A stretch of DNA of 64,000 nucleotides from a virus, in the IMG/VR virus record IMGVR_UViG_3300049855_000609, positions 1 through 64,000 of that record; one strand, given 5' to 3'. The stretch's first letter is position 1. Each line of letters starts with the position of its first letter. Under the pieces are notes generated by a model that saw nothing but the letters and a program-made list of their open reading frames with translations, made no database searches and was not told the origin of the DNA. A program made the position numbers and the translations under genes. Of this stretch, positions 7,193-16,358 are shown piece by piece.

Positions 7193-9610
7193 ATGAACAC
7201 TCTCATTTCCCTGGAGAAGACCAAACGTCTTACACAGCATCAGAAAGAACAAAATGATTTCGAATGGTACAAGTATCATTTGGATATGCTCGATGCCCGG
7301 GGCCTGAACTCCGGAAATGCTTTTAGTTTTGAGAACCCTGTAGATGATGAGTATGCCAATATGAAGGTCAACTATGACCTGGTGAACAACATCATCAACC
7401 TCCGCGACTTTGAATATGTGTGTAAGCCTTATGGTGCAAAAAGCGGGGAACTGCCGGCACAGCTCACCAACAGGGATATAATTTCCGGGAAGATAAAGGT
7501 GCTCTTAGGCATGGAAGCCAAGAGACCCTTTGGATGGAAAGTAGTAGCCGTGAATGAGGAAGCTACTACCCGAAAGGAGCAGGAGAAATTTGGAAGGATC
7601 AAGCAGTTTACCCTGGACCAGATCATGATGCCTATCCGGCAAAGGATAGAGCAGCAGGCCATGGAGCAGACCAAAGGCAGACAACTGACAGAGCAGGAAC
7701 AGCAGCAACTGCAACAGCAAATAGAACAGCAGGTGTCTTCACAGACCCCGGAGGAAGTGATGAACTATATGAAAAGGGATCACCAGGATCCGGCAGAGGC
7801 ACTGGCACACCAGCTATTGGAATACCTGGTCCAGAAGGAGAATATCCGCAACAAGTTCAACAAAGGGTGGAAGCACTACCTTGTAGGAGGAAAGGAGATA
7901 TACTGGTGTGGTATTATCCGGGATGAGCCCGTATTGAAAGTGATCAACCCACTGAGGTTTGCACATGACAAGGCCCCGGACCTGGATTACATTGAAGATG
8001 GCATGTGGGCTATGGCAGAGTACAGGCTGACACCGGCAGATGTGACCAGGATATTTGATCTGACAGATACGGAAGTGGAAGACCTGATGGGGGACTATCC
8101 TTTTGGTGGTGATCCACAAAGAATGCAGAGCTTTACTTTTACGGACAACTCCGAAGATGAAGGATACACTATCCGGGTGATACATGGGGAGTGGATCTCT
8201 GAAAGGAAGATAGGCTGGCTGAGTTACATGGATCCCGAAACAGGAAAGCCGGAAACTATGCCGGTACCGGAACAGTATAAGCTGAACAAGGAACATGGGG
8301 ATATATCGATTGAGTGGACCTGGATCCCGGAGAAGCATGAAGGATATAAGATAGGGAGGGACCTGTATAAAGAGATGAGGCCGGTTCCCTGGCAGCATAC
8401 AGATCCATCCAAGCTTTATGATACCAAGCTTTCCTATATGGGGGCCTGCTGTGACAATATCAATTCCCGGACCACCTCTCCTGTGGACAGGATGAAAGCC
8501 TATCAGTATTTCTACAACATCCTGATGTACCGCATAGAGTTGCTCATAGCCTCAGATAAAGGAAGGCACCTGGCTGTGAATTTGAACATGATACCTACCA
8601 GTGCCGGCATAGATGTCAACAAGTTCATGTACTTTATGGAAGCTAACAAGCTGATCTTCCTGAACCCGAATGAGGAAGGTAACAGGTCAGGATCAGACAT
8701 TTCCACGGCCACCAAAGAGATAGACATGTCCCTGGCTTCCGATATAGCAAACTACATCAAGCTCGCGGAGTATATACAGATGCAGTGTGGCAATTCTGTA
8801 GGCATCACCCAGCAGATGGAAGGGCAGATAGGCCCTAATGATGCCGTGAACAACACCCGGCAGTCACTGATGCAGTCTTCCCACATCCTGGAGCCTTACT
8901 TCGAACAGCATAACATAGTAAAAAGAAATGTGCTCACCCAGTTGCTGGAAGTAGCTAAAGTGGCCTATTCGAAGAACAAGACCAAAGCACTCTCTTATGT
9001 GCTCGATGATCTGAGCATGCAGATGCTAAACCTGGATTCGGAGTTGCTTTCAAATTCTACCTATGGATTATTCGTAAGTGATTCCACCCGGGCATTTGAA
9101 ACCAAGCAGATGATAGAGCAGCTGGCACAGGCTGCCATGCAGAACCAGGCTATTGACCTTTCTGCTGTCATCAAGGTACTCCGGTCAGAGAATGTACAGC
9201 AGGCTGAGGAGATGCTGGAAGTGGCTGAAGACAAAAAAGCCCAACAGAACCAGCAGGCTGAAGCACAAAGACAGCAAGCACAAAAAGAAATGCAGGCAGA
9301 GATGATAGCCCACGAGAAAGAGAAGTGGAACCACGAGAAGGATATGATTATCACAAAAGAAGCAGAGAGAAGGGAGACCGAGCTTCAGAAGCAGGCTATG
9401 CTGTCTGTAGGGTTTAATGAGAATAAGGATGCCGATGATGATGGCCAGCTGGATGTGATAGAGATCTACAAGGAAGGAGAGAAGGCTAAACTGGATGTCC
9501 GGAAGCAGGCTTTGGAGGAACAAAAGTTTCAACACCAGCAGAAAGTTGACCAGGAACAGCTTAAATTGAAGGAAAAAGAGATCAAAGTAAAGGGCAAAAG
9601 TAAGAAATAG
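7193..9610 (+). CDS. Portal protein
   Basis: 805 residues directly after TerL. The crAss portal pattern is visible around residues 255-290 (VINPLRFAHDKAPDLDYIED and AMAEYRLTPADVTRIFDL), with a long helical C-terminal domain. A Gln-rich insertion (residues about 165-185) and a Gln/Glu/Lys-rich coiled coil (about 670-805) stand out; the latter likely forms the portal barrel or reaches into the head. Twelve copies would form the DNA channel at the vertex. The ATG is preceded by an A-rich leader (CACTAAAAC), not a Shine-Dalgarno sequence. Ends in TAG. Confidence 0.93.
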   Translation: MNTLISLEKTKRLTQHQKEQNDFEWYKYHLDMLDARGLNSGNAFSFENPVDDEYANMKVNYDLVNNIINLRDFEYVCKPYGAKSGELPAQLTNRDIISGKIKVLLGMEAKRPFGWKVVAVNEEATTRKEQEKFGRIKQFTLDQIMMPIRQRIEQQAMEQTKGRQLTEQEQQQLQQQIEQQVSSQTPEEVMNYMKRDHQDPAEALAHQLLEYLVQKENIRNKFNKGWKHYLVGGKEIYWCGIIRDEPVLKVINPLRFAHDKAPDLDYIEDGMWAMAEYRLTPADVTRIFDLTDTEVEDLMGDYPFGGDPQRMQSFTFTDNSEDEGYTIRVIHGEWISERKIGWLSYMDPETGKPETMPVPEQYKLNKEHGDISIEWTWIPEKHEGYKIGRDLYKEMRPVPWQHTDPSKLYDTKLSYMGACCDNINSRTTSPVDRMKAYQYFYNILMYRIELLIASDKGRHLAVNLNMIPTSAGIDVNKFMYFMEANKLIFLNPNEEGNRSGSDISTATKEIDMSLASDIANYIKLAEYIQMQCGNSVGITQQMEGQIGPNDAVNNTRQSLMQSSHILEPYFEQHNIVKRNVLTQLLEVAKVAYSKNKTKALSYVLDDLSMQMLNLDSELLSNSTYGLFVSDSTRAFETKQMIEQLAQAAMQNQAIDLSAVIKVLRSENVQQAEEMLEVAEDKKAQQNQQAEAQRQQAQKEMQAEMIAHEKEKWNHEKDMIITKEAERRETELQKQAMLSVGFNENKDADDDGQLDVIEIYKEGEKAKLDVRKQALEEQKFQHQQKVDQEQLKLKEKEIKVKGKSKK

Positions 9611-9646
9611 CTATTAGCTCCAAAGTTAGAGATTAAAGAAAAAACC

Positions 9647-9678
9647 TTGAAGATTATTAATTTTAAAACTTAAATTTG
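9647..9678 (+). promoter_or_regulatory. Possible promoter ahead of the scaffold gene
   Basis: TTG at 9647-9649 and TAAATTTG at 9671-9678 (exact TAnnTTTG) are separated by 21 bp, close to the Bacteroidota -33/-7 layout, in a 75-bp gap. The downstream ATG is only 8 bp beyond the -7 element, so transcripts from here would be nearly leaderless. Confidence 0.35.
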
Positions 9679-9685
9679 TTTAAGC

Positions 9686-10882
9686 ATGAGTAACAGTGAT
9701 GCGAAGCCGGAAACACTATCTTTAGCGGATGGGTTCTGGGAAGAAGATCAGGATTTCTTCGGTATCGGAGAAACCAAACAAAAAGAAGAAAGCCCGGAAG
9801 GCATTCTGGAGGAGATAAAAAGAGAAGATCTCCCAGCTGTTGAAAAAACAGAGAAGCCAGAAAAACCGGAGAAGAAAAAATCGGAAGAGAAAAAGCCGGA
9901 GGAAAAGGAAGAGGAAGAAGAAGAGGAAGAAGAGGAAGAAGAAGAGGACTTCTTCGATCAGAAAGGAGAAACAGACCAGAAACCCGCTGATAAACCGCAG
10001 GGTCCTGATCTGGGAACAGAGACAAAACCAGAGTTCTTTAAAAGTTTAGCCTTAGATCTGAAAGATCGTGGTGTGTTCTCCAATGTGGAGATACCGGAGG
10101 AGGTGGAAGCAGAGACTCTTGTAGAGCTGTATGAGAAGGAAATGGAAAGCCGTATTGACGAGACTTTCCAGGGATTCTTCGAAGAGCTTCCCGATGACGG
10201 AGTAGCCTTCCTTAAATTCCTTAAAGCAGGAGGAGACTCCCGGGTATTCTTCCAGGCATGGGGATCTTCCCGGGAATTGCCAACAGCAGACCTGGAATCT
10301 GAAGAGGGCCAGAAAGCTGTACTGGAACACTACTACCGCAACATTGAAGGACTGGATGCAGAAGATACAGAGTCTCGAATTGAGTGGGCTGTAGAGAACA
10401 GGAAGTTGGAAAAGTTCGCGCAGAAATACCATACCACGATCCAGGAGGCTGAAAAAGAGAAAAGAGATGTCCTGCTTCGTCAGCAGATGGAAACTCAGAA
10501 AGCAGCTGAAGATCAGAAGAAAGCTTTTGAGTCTGAGCTGACAGCAGCACTGGAGAAGACAGATGAGGTAAAAGGGATACCCTTTACCCCGGAGTCTAAG
10601 AAGAACCTGATCCCGTTCATGACCAAGCCTACTGTAAAGATAGGCAAGAACAGGTACATCACAGGGCTTCAGGCTTGGGTACAGAAGATATTCTCAGACC
10701 CTGACCGGTCAAGATTACTTCTGCTGGCACACATGGGACAAACAGACTTTAACATGAAGCCGGTAGAAAAGAAAGGCAGAACAGAAGCTACCCTAAGAGT
10801 AAAGGATGCAATACTCCGGGGTAAGGATAAAAAAGACATAACAACAGGGACAGGATCAAGATCGATAGCAGACTATTTTTAA
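9686..10882 (+). CDS. Acidic head scaffold-like protein
   Basis: 398 residues between portal and capsid genes, the usual scaffold position. It is strongly acidic, with an almost pure Glu run at residues about 72-90 preceded by Lys/Glu/Pro repeats. Residues about 225-300 form a long charged helical region (QEAEKEKRDVLLRQQMETQK). The C-terminal part contains PFTPESKKNLIPFM and a basic tail, which in scaffolds binds the capsid protein. No protease motif is evident. Function is inferred from position and composition. Confidence 0.75.
   Translation: MSNSDAKPETLSLADGFWEEDQDFFGIGETKQKEESPEGILEEIKREDLPAVEKTEKPEKPEKKKSEEKKPEEKEEEEEEEEEEEEEDFFDQKGETDQKPADKPQGPDLGTETKPEFFKSLALDLKDRGVFSNVEIPEEVEAETLVELYEKEMESRIDETFQGFFEELPDDGVAFLKFLKAGGDSRVFFQAWGSSRELPTADLESEEGQKAVLEHYYRNIEGLDAEDTESRIEWAVENRKLEKFAQKYHTTIQEAEKEKRDVLLRQQMETQKAAEDQKKAFESELTAALEKTDEVKGIPFTPESKKNLIPFMTKPTVKIGKNRYITGLQAWVQKIFSDPDRSRLLLLAHMGQTDFNMKPVEKKGRTEATLRVKDAILRGKDKKDITTGTGSRSIADYF
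9899..9953 (+). repeat. GAA/GAG low-complexity run
   Basis: A purine-only trinucleotide stretch inside the scaffold-like gene that encodes the poly-Glu segment. Length variation between strains is likely at such a run. Confidence 0.7.
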
Positions 10883-10917
10883 CTAACAATATTCACTAAC
10901 AACTAAATTAAGACAAA

Positions 10918-12366
10918 ATGGCAAAGGTAGAAAGTAAGCTGGTCACCAAAAGAATGCCCTGGCATGCGAACATGACAGAGCTGAATCACTTGGGTGCAGC
11001 ATTAATCGCAAAACCGGAAGTATTCGAAAGCAAATTCAATAAGCTGTTCACGGCTTACCAGTACTCCGACAACCCACTGACATCAGTGTTGACCTCGTTC
11101 ACCGCCGGTGAGCGTAACAGTACCACCACTTCCTGGGAGTGGCCCCTGAAAGGAGCAAACACCAGGCCGCTGGTTTCCATGGGAAACATCAACGCTTCCC
11201 AGACTCCGGGAGCTGGCCGGAATACTTTCATCCTGAAACTGGATGAGAACTGGTTCGTAGAAGGGGATATACTCCACCCGGGTACCTCCAACAAACGCTA
11301 CCAGGTGCGTGTTCAGGCTGATCCTGCACGTCATGGCTCCGGCTGGGCTTACACTGTCCGTCTGATGGATGATACCTTCACCGCTGCTATGCCTTTGGCA
11401 TACCTGGCCTCCGGTCAGAAATGGGCTAAGCTCTTCTCTCAATACGGGGAAGGTGGCCAGAAATCCGGTTCTACCCAGTACAGCCTGCCTATCACCCTGC
11501 AAAACAGGATGAGCCGTTTCCGTAAGGAATATATGGTGACCGGTGACGCGGCCAATGAAGTGCTGGCAGTTAAAATTGCTGACAGTAATGGCAAGATGCA
11601 CAACAGCTGGATCAAGTATGCTGAAGTGGAATACTGGCAACAATGGTACAAAGAGATCGAAAGAGGTCATTTCTATAGCCGCAGCACAGACACGGTGATC
11701 GGTGAAAATGGCCGTCCTATCTACTCTGGCCCCGGTATCCAGGAGCAACTGGAGGATTCTCATATCCACCGTTACTCCCACCTGACAGCTACCCTGATCG
11801 AAGAATACCTGATGGACATCTTCTATTCCCGTGTGAGACCTGGCTCTGGCCGTAAGATCAAAGCCTTCACCGGTGAGTATGGTATGCTGATGTTCCACCG
11901 CGCTATCCAGGCATGGGCTGACAAATCCGGCTTCATCAAAAACGTAGAGATCTTCACCGACAAGGTAGGCTCTCCGTATAATGCCAATGCACTGGCTGCC
12001 GGCTACCAGTATGTGAAATACCGGATGGCTAACGGAGCTGAAATGGAGCTGATCCACTGCCCGTTGTACGATGACCGCGAGATCAACTTCGAAATTGACC
12101 CGGTAACAGGGTTCCCAACGGAGAGCATGCGGTATACCTTCCTGGATTTCTCCAATGAAAATGCAGGCAATATTCAGATCGTAAACAAGACCAATGGTAT
12201 GGCACTCGGCTATGTAGCCGGCCTTCAAACCCCATTTGGCCCTACTACCGGAAACAAGGCTATGGCACACTCCGGTGACTATTACGAGATGCACGTTAAA
12301 AAACAATGTGGTATCCACATCGAAGATGTGAGCCGCTGTGGTGAGCTGATCCTTTCCAGGAACTAA
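10918..12366 (+). CDS. Major capsid protein
   Basis: 482 residues, the usual size of crAss-like HK97-fold capsid proteins, placed after portal and scaffold. The N-terminal region (MAKVESKLVTKRMPWHANMT) leads to a beta-rich body with segments such as NRMSRFRKEYMVTGDAANEV and VRPGSGRKIKAFTGEYGMLM that I recall from crAss capsid proteins. Codon use is more C/G-biased than its neighbours, as expected for a highly expressed gene. The leader is A-rich with no Shine-Dalgarno (TTAAGACAAAATGG). A stable hairpin follows the stop. Confidence 0.92.
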   Translation: MAKVESKLVTKRMPWHANMTELNHLGAALIAKPEVFESKFNKLFTAYQYSDNPLTSVLTSFTAGERNSTTTSWEWPLKGANTRPLVSMGNINASQTPGAGRNTFILKLDENWFVEGDILHPGTSNKRYQVRVQADPARHGSGWAYTVRLMDDTFTAAMPLAYLASGQKWAKLFSQYGEGGQKSGSTQYSLPITLQNRMSRFRKEYMVTGDAANEVLAVKIADSNGKMHNSWIKYAEVEYWQQWYKEIERGHFYSRSTDTVIGENGRPIYSGPGIQEQLEDSHIHRYSHLTATLIEEYLMDIFYSRVRPGSGRKIKAFTGEYGMLMFHRAIQAWADKSGFIKNVEIFTDKVGSPYNANALAAGYQYVKYRMANGAEMELIHCPLYDDREINFEIDPVTGFPTESMRYTFLDFSNENAGNIQIVNKTNGMALGYVAGLQTPFGPTTGNKAMAHSGDYYEMHVKKQCGIHIEDVSRCGELILSRN

Positions 12367-12385
12367 TCATCAAAAATATCTGATA

Positions 12386-12409
12386 AGGGAGGGGCTGATG
12401 CTCCTCCCT
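12386..12409 (+). terminator. Stem-loop after the capsid gene
   Basis: A 10-bp stem (AGGGAGGGGC pairing with GCTCCTCCCT, one G-U pair) closes a TGAT loop. No T run follows, so it is more likely an mRNA-stabilising or partial termination element than a full intrinsic terminator. It would set capsid mRNA apart from downstream genes. Confidence 0.65.
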
Positions 12410-12449
12410 ATTCAGAAAAAGGTTTATATTTACTGCAAAAATTTATTTT

Positions 12450-13247
12450 ATGTTAGTAGAAGTAAGACCAATCGACAGACAAAAGTGGCATGGCAAGAAA
12501 GGCAAAGAAGCCTTCGGACAAGCCCAGACCATTGAAGTTCTTTATGATTCCCAGACGGGACAGTATGCAACAGGATTGACTCCGGAAGATGCAGAGAAGT
12601 ACGGTAAGATATTGGGACAGGACCTGTCACCTATATTTGACCCGAACAAGCCTCACCCCTTCTGGTGTTCACAGGCAGCCAGGATCAAACTGCCTATTCA
12701 CACCCTGATGCTGGACACAGACCGGCCCTCAGACTTTGTCAAGGTAGCCAACCTGAAAGCCAGCAAGTTTGTGGCCAACTCCTATGATGAGTGGCAGAAG
12801 GGAATGTTCCCGGAAGCTACCCACATCATCTTCTCGGAAGAGGATGAAGTAGCCATCAAGGCCAGTAAGAGTGAGAAACGCGATGCCTGTGTTACATTGA
12901 AGGTCAACATGAACAAGGAAGACAAGATCAACCTGATCACGATCCTCGGTGAATCCAATACCAGTGCCCGGGGAAAAAGTGACAACTTTGTTAATGTGGA
13001 AATTGACAAGATCATTGACAGCAAGCCTGATGAATTTATCCGGCATGCAAACATGGACAAAACAAAACTGTATGTAAGAGCAGCAGTACTGGAAGCCATC
13101 CACAAAAATATTCTCACCAAGGAAGGAACCGCGGTGTACTATTTAGGGGATAAACTGGGATCCAGTGTAGACGATGCAGTAGCATACTTTGAAGACCCGC
13201 AGAATCAGCAATTAAAGATCAGAATTTTAGAACAGTTAACCAAGTAA
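12450..13247 (+). CDS. crAss-type conserved head protein downstream of the capsid gene
   Basis: 265 residues with patterns conserved right after the capsid gene in crAss-like phages: KWHGKKGKEAFGQAQTIEVL, then YATGLTPEDAEKYGKILGQD, then PHPFWCSQAARIKL, and KASKFVANSYDEW with EATHIIFSEEDEV. It is regarded as a structural protein of the head or neck. A helical middle region (about 140-200) resembles regulatory or assembly modules rather than an enzyme. It starts 84 bp after the capsid stop, beyond the hairpin. Confidence 0.82.
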   Translation: MLVEVRPIDRQKWHGKKGKEAFGQAQTIEVLYDSQTGQYATGLTPEDAEKYGKILGQDLSPIFDPNKPHPFWCSQAARIKLPIHTLMLDTDRPSDFVKVANLKASKFVANSYDEWQKGMFPEATHIIFSEEDEVAIKASKSEKRDACVTLKVNMNKEDKINLITILGESNTSARGKSDNFVNVEIDKIIDSKPDEFIRHANMDKTKLYVRAAVLEAIHKNILTKEGTAVYYLGDKLGSSVDDAVAYFEDPQNQQLKIRILEQLTK

Positions 13248-13250
13248 GCG

Positions 13251-13976
13251 GTGAACATAAGGGAGATGCACTATGACCTGAAGCAGAAGCTGAACAAGGT
13301 GGACAGTCAGAAATACCGGAATCTCAGGATCCCGGAAATAGACTGGAAGCTGAATGAGGCCCAGGGCATTATCATCAGGACAGTAGCAGAGCCGCGGTTT
13401 AAGAACTTGCTTGGTTTTGAAATAAATCAGAGATCCACGGATGATATCCGGACAGTGGTGGTGAACCAGGATACACTGGCAGGAATGACCCCTGTGTTGT
13501 TTGACTCAAAATCTTACACCATAGCCCTTCCTACAGATTACTGGTACCTGCTCAGCATAGACAAGATGCTGGCAAGTAAGGGAAACTGCAAATCTGTTGA
13601 AATGGAGAGTTATCACATCATCCAGCACGATGATGAGAATGAGATAAGCCCGTTTGACAGAAGCAGTTTTGAGTGGAGAGAGATAAACTGCCGGGTGAAC
13701 AGTGCCGGATTGAGGGCCTATGTAGATGGCAGCTTTTCCATAGATAAAGTATGGATCAGCTACATCCGCAGACCAAAGTTCATGCACAATGCCGCTGACT
13801 ACACTTCCGGGACCTACAACACCCTGGATGGAACAGCGCTGACAGGAACACAGGACTCTGAACTGCCGGATACCATTCACCCGGCTGTGGTAGACCTCGC
13901 AGTGCTGTTGATCTCCATGGACTATGACATGCAGAACGTAGAAAGGAAGCAAGTAAAAATTAAACTGACCGAATAA
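13251..13976 (+). CDS. crAss-type neck/ring structural protein
   Basis: 241 residues starting at GTG (13251), giving MNIREMHYDLKQKLNKVDSQ. This N-terminal pattern plus RIPEIDWKLNEAQGIIIRTV and EPRF is one I recall from a conserved crAss virion protein thought to belong to the head-tail neck. The internal ATG (residue 6) would remove conserved residues, so GTG is preferred. A middle beta-rich part (SISYIRRPKF-like strands) and an HPAVVDLAVLLISMDY helix fit a connector protein. It sits 3 bp after the previous gene. Confidence 0.78.
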   Translation: MNIREMHYDLKQKLNKVDSQKYRNLRIPEIDWKLNEAQGIIIRTVAEPRFKNLLGFEINQRSTDDIRTVVVNQDTLAGMTPVLFDSKSYTIALPTDYWYLLSIDKMLASKGNCKSVEMESYHIIQHDDENEISPFDRSSFEWREINCRVNSAGLRAYVDGSFSIDKVWISYIRRPKFMHNAADYTSGTYNTLDGTALTGTQDSELPDTIHPAVVDLAVLLISMDYDMQNVERKQVKIKLTE

Positions 13977-14005
13977 ATTGATTAACTTTTTAAAACCAAA
14001 ACAAG

Positions 14006-15442
14006 ATGAGCAAGAATAACGATGTCTTCAGAGTCCTGGTAGCCTCAGGTGCCCAGGGCTTATTAGCCGATGGTGGGGCTGTTACCACCTTAGCTCCCGG
14101 ACAGGTGGGGGTATTTAACGCGGAAACAGGCCTTTCTGTTGACACCACTCAGACAGTGGCTGAAATGGGCAGGGAGATCTACCTGGCAGTAGGTGTAGAC
14201 CGTGATGGTGACACTGTTCTGGATGATGTAGTCCGGACACCAAACATCCAGGCTGGCTCTGTCCGTTACTTGAATGCCCTGTGTTATCAGCCTGCTCAGT
14301 CACAGATCGTATCCATTACGGATTTCGCTGCCAAGTGTGACACTGAATACGCGATCAAAGTGGGTGTGGAAAACCCGGAAGCTTATGCCAATTACGGCTA
14401 CAATTTCCCTTTCAAGACCTTTACAGCCAAGACCAGCTGTTGCACCACAGAATGTGGTGGATGCCCGGAAGGAAGCTGTACAGAGCTGGCAAGCCTGCTG
14501 ATAGCCTCTGTCAATGCTGATGAAGAGAACATCTTTACAGCCAGTGGCTTCACTCACCAGGGTATGCTCGAGATCACTGCTGGCACTGTTGGTGGTGATG
14601 CTGGTACAGTGACTGTGGATATCGGCACTGAAACCCATGCTATTGAACTACTGGATGAGAATACCGATGTTCAGGTGGCAGCCACTATTGCTGCGGCCAT
14701 CAATGCCTCTACTACCACAGCTTATGTGGCTGTTGCATCTGATGAGTATGTACTCATCTTCCCGAAGGTGGTTACTGACACGATCTCCGCTACCATTACC
14801 TTTACAGATACAGACACTACCTCAGCTGCGGCCACAGAAACCCAGTTTGTGAAAGTCTCTGTTCCGGACATCGATGCTTTTGCAGAAGCAGCTCCGGGAG
14901 CTTGTGTAGGTATTCTGATCGAAACCAATGCCATTGGCCTGGAATCTTACTGCAAGGTGAACCTGAAATATGAGTTCCCGCGGAGCACTAAGATCACGGT
15001 TATCCTGGCTGAAGGTTTTGCCTGCAATGGTACTACTGCTGTTTTACAGGAACTGGCTTACGAGCAAGGCTCTGGCTATGACATCGCGCACCTGGAATAT
15101 CAATCCGGTGGCTGGACAGGAAAACCGGGTCCATACCGTCAGTCTACCCTGGTAGGGGAGTCCATTGGAACCTTTGACAGCTTTGCCGTTAAATCCGGCA
15201 AGTACTCTGTCCTCCACATGGCTTCTGACAATAACATCACTGCCGGCTGGAACCAGTATCAGAATCCTCTTGCGGTGACAGTGGCTGTTCCTTGCGGTGA
15301 AGATGCCTTGATCATTGCCCTGATCGATGTACTGGAGAAATTCACCAGCCTGGCTATTGGTTCCGGTGTGGATAACTGCAGTTGCAGTGATCCTGCAAGT
15401 GGGTTGCCGGAAAATCCATGGGGTGCTCCAACAGTAGGATAA
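14006..15442 (+). CDS. Structural protein with Cys-rich hinge and inserted beta domain
   Basis: 478 residues. The N-terminal segment (FRVLVASGAQGLLADGGAVT, LAPGQVGVFNAETG) is typical of abundant virion proteins of Bacteroidota phages. Residues about 146-160 hold a dense cysteine hinge (CCTTECGGCPEGSC). After it comes a Thr/Ala-rich beta domain with TVTVDIGTETHAIELLDENT, resembling an Ig-like or fibre insertion. The C-terminus resumes with structural sequence and another Cys motif (VDNCSCSDP). The exact role (tail or head-surface protein) is uncertain. It ends at a strong terminator, so it is the last gene of the head operon. Confidence 0.72.
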   Translation: MSKNNDVFRVLVASGAQGLLADGGAVTTLAPGQVGVFNAETGLSVDTTQTVAEMGREIYLAVGVDRDGDTVLDDVVRTPNIQAGSVRYLNALCYQPAQSQIVSITDFAAKCDTEYAIKVGVENPEAYANYGYNFPFKTFTAKTSCCTTECGGCPEGSCTELASLLIASVNADEENIFTASGFTHQGMLEITAGTVGGDAGTVTVDIGTETHAIELLDENTDVQVAATIAAAINASTTTAYVAVASDEYVLIFPKVVTDTISATITFTDTDTTSAAATETQFVKVSVPDIDAFAEAAPGACVGILIETNAIGLESYCKVNLKYEFPRSTKITVILAEGFACNGTTAVLQELAYEQGSGYDIAHLEYQSGGWTGKPGPYRQSTLVGESIGTFDSFAVKSGKYSVLHMASDNNITAGWNQYQNPLAVTVAVPCGEDALIIALIDVLEKFTSLAIGSGVDNCSCSDPASGLPENPWGAPTVG

Positions 15443-15467
15443 CTCTCTTCTTCTTTTTCATAACCGA

Positions 15468-15501
15468 AGGGCAGGTAGTAATTAACTGCCTGCCCTTTTT
15501 T
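15468..15501 (+). terminator. Intrinsic terminator
   Basis: A 12-bp stem (AGGGCAGGTAGT with ACTGCCTGCCCT, a single T-G pair) and a 5-base loop are followed by six T residues. This is the best intrinsic terminator in the rightward block and lies 25 bp after the preceding stop. It marks the end of the head-gene transcript. Confidence 0.88.
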
Positions 15502-15512
15502 AAATCTGCAGC

Positions 15513-16358
15513 ATGATCCTTTCCAACGTAAATTGTAATTTTATCAGGATACAATCAGACCTGGTTACAGCATTGCTTGCAGATCCGGACTCCTATGTAT
15601 CCATGAAAGCAGAAGTGATCAAGAACTGCTGCTCCAACCTTACCTATAATACCCAGCTGGATATCGGCGCCATGGCTACCTGGAACCTGGAGTTGTGGAC
15701 TACAGCCGAAGAAGGAGATGCTATAGTAGTCAACAAAATTTACTTCAAGAACCTGATCACCGGTATAGAATCAGAGACCGGCCTCAGTTTCGAATATAAT
15801 GCCCAGAACTGTACTTTAGGGTTTGCCACCTTGCAAACTGATCTGAATACTTTCTTTGGGACACTGGCTCTGCCTCCGCCTACTGCTACCGGTACTGTCA
15901 TAGATGGCACCTGCTATCTTCAATTAGAGGAAGTTCCCTATCCTTATGTAATGACAAAAGCCTCCTATACTGACGGAGGAAATGATTATCCATTACTATT
16001 TACCTATGGCGCGGAGACAGGCCTTTTTGGTTCAGGTGGCAACCTGTACCTCAGCCCCCAGGTAATGGGACTGGATGCTTTCACAGATGGGATCTACACC
16101 ATTAAGATCACCCTGACAGAGCCTAATGGAGCTTATGAGGAAGAGACCTCCTGTTTCTTCATGGATTGTACCATCAAGTGTAAGGTGGCTGAAAAGCTCA
16201 GTACTCTGACCACGGACTCCCTGGTGCACATCATGTACCAGGCCCTGCTGGATGCCAACAACTGTGCCTGCCAGTGTGAGGAGATGTGCAAGCTGTATGA
16301 AAAACTCCTGGTTGAACTTGGAATTGTTTCTCTCACCTCTAATTGTGGTTGTAGCTAA
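15513..16358 (+). CDS. Cys-rich virion protein
   Basis: 281 residues. It starts just after the terminator T run. It is largely beta in character, with Cys pairs throughout (VIKNCCSNL; SCFFMDCTIKCKVAEKL) and a C-terminal cluster NNCACQCEEMCKLYEKLL followed by SNCGCS. Similar C-terminal Cys/Leu patterns appear in tail-adjacent proteins of Bacteroidota phages. I infer a tail or baseplate-like structural component held by disulfides or zinc. It ends TAATG, overlapping the start of the next gene. Confidence 0.7.
   Translation: MILSNVNCNFIRIQSDLVTALLADPDSYVSMKAEVIKNCCSNLTYNTQLDIGAMATWNLELWTTAEEGDAIVVNKIYFKNLITGIESETGLSFEYNAQNCTLGFATLQTDLNTFFGTLALPPPTATGTVIDGTCYLQLEEVPYPYVMTKASYTDGGNDYPLLFTYGAETGLFGSGGNLYLSPQVMGLDAFTDGIYTIKITLTEPNGAYEEETSCFFMDCTIKCKVAEKLSTLTTDSLVHIMYQALLDANNCACQCEEMCKLYEKLLVELGIVSLTSNCGCS

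Noticed and set aside
11083-12318. Long 411-codon frame on the minus strand opposite the capsid gene
   Set aside because: Its composition (His/Val/Cys-rich, no domain) and exact antisense position mark it as a shadow of the highly codon-biased capsid gene.
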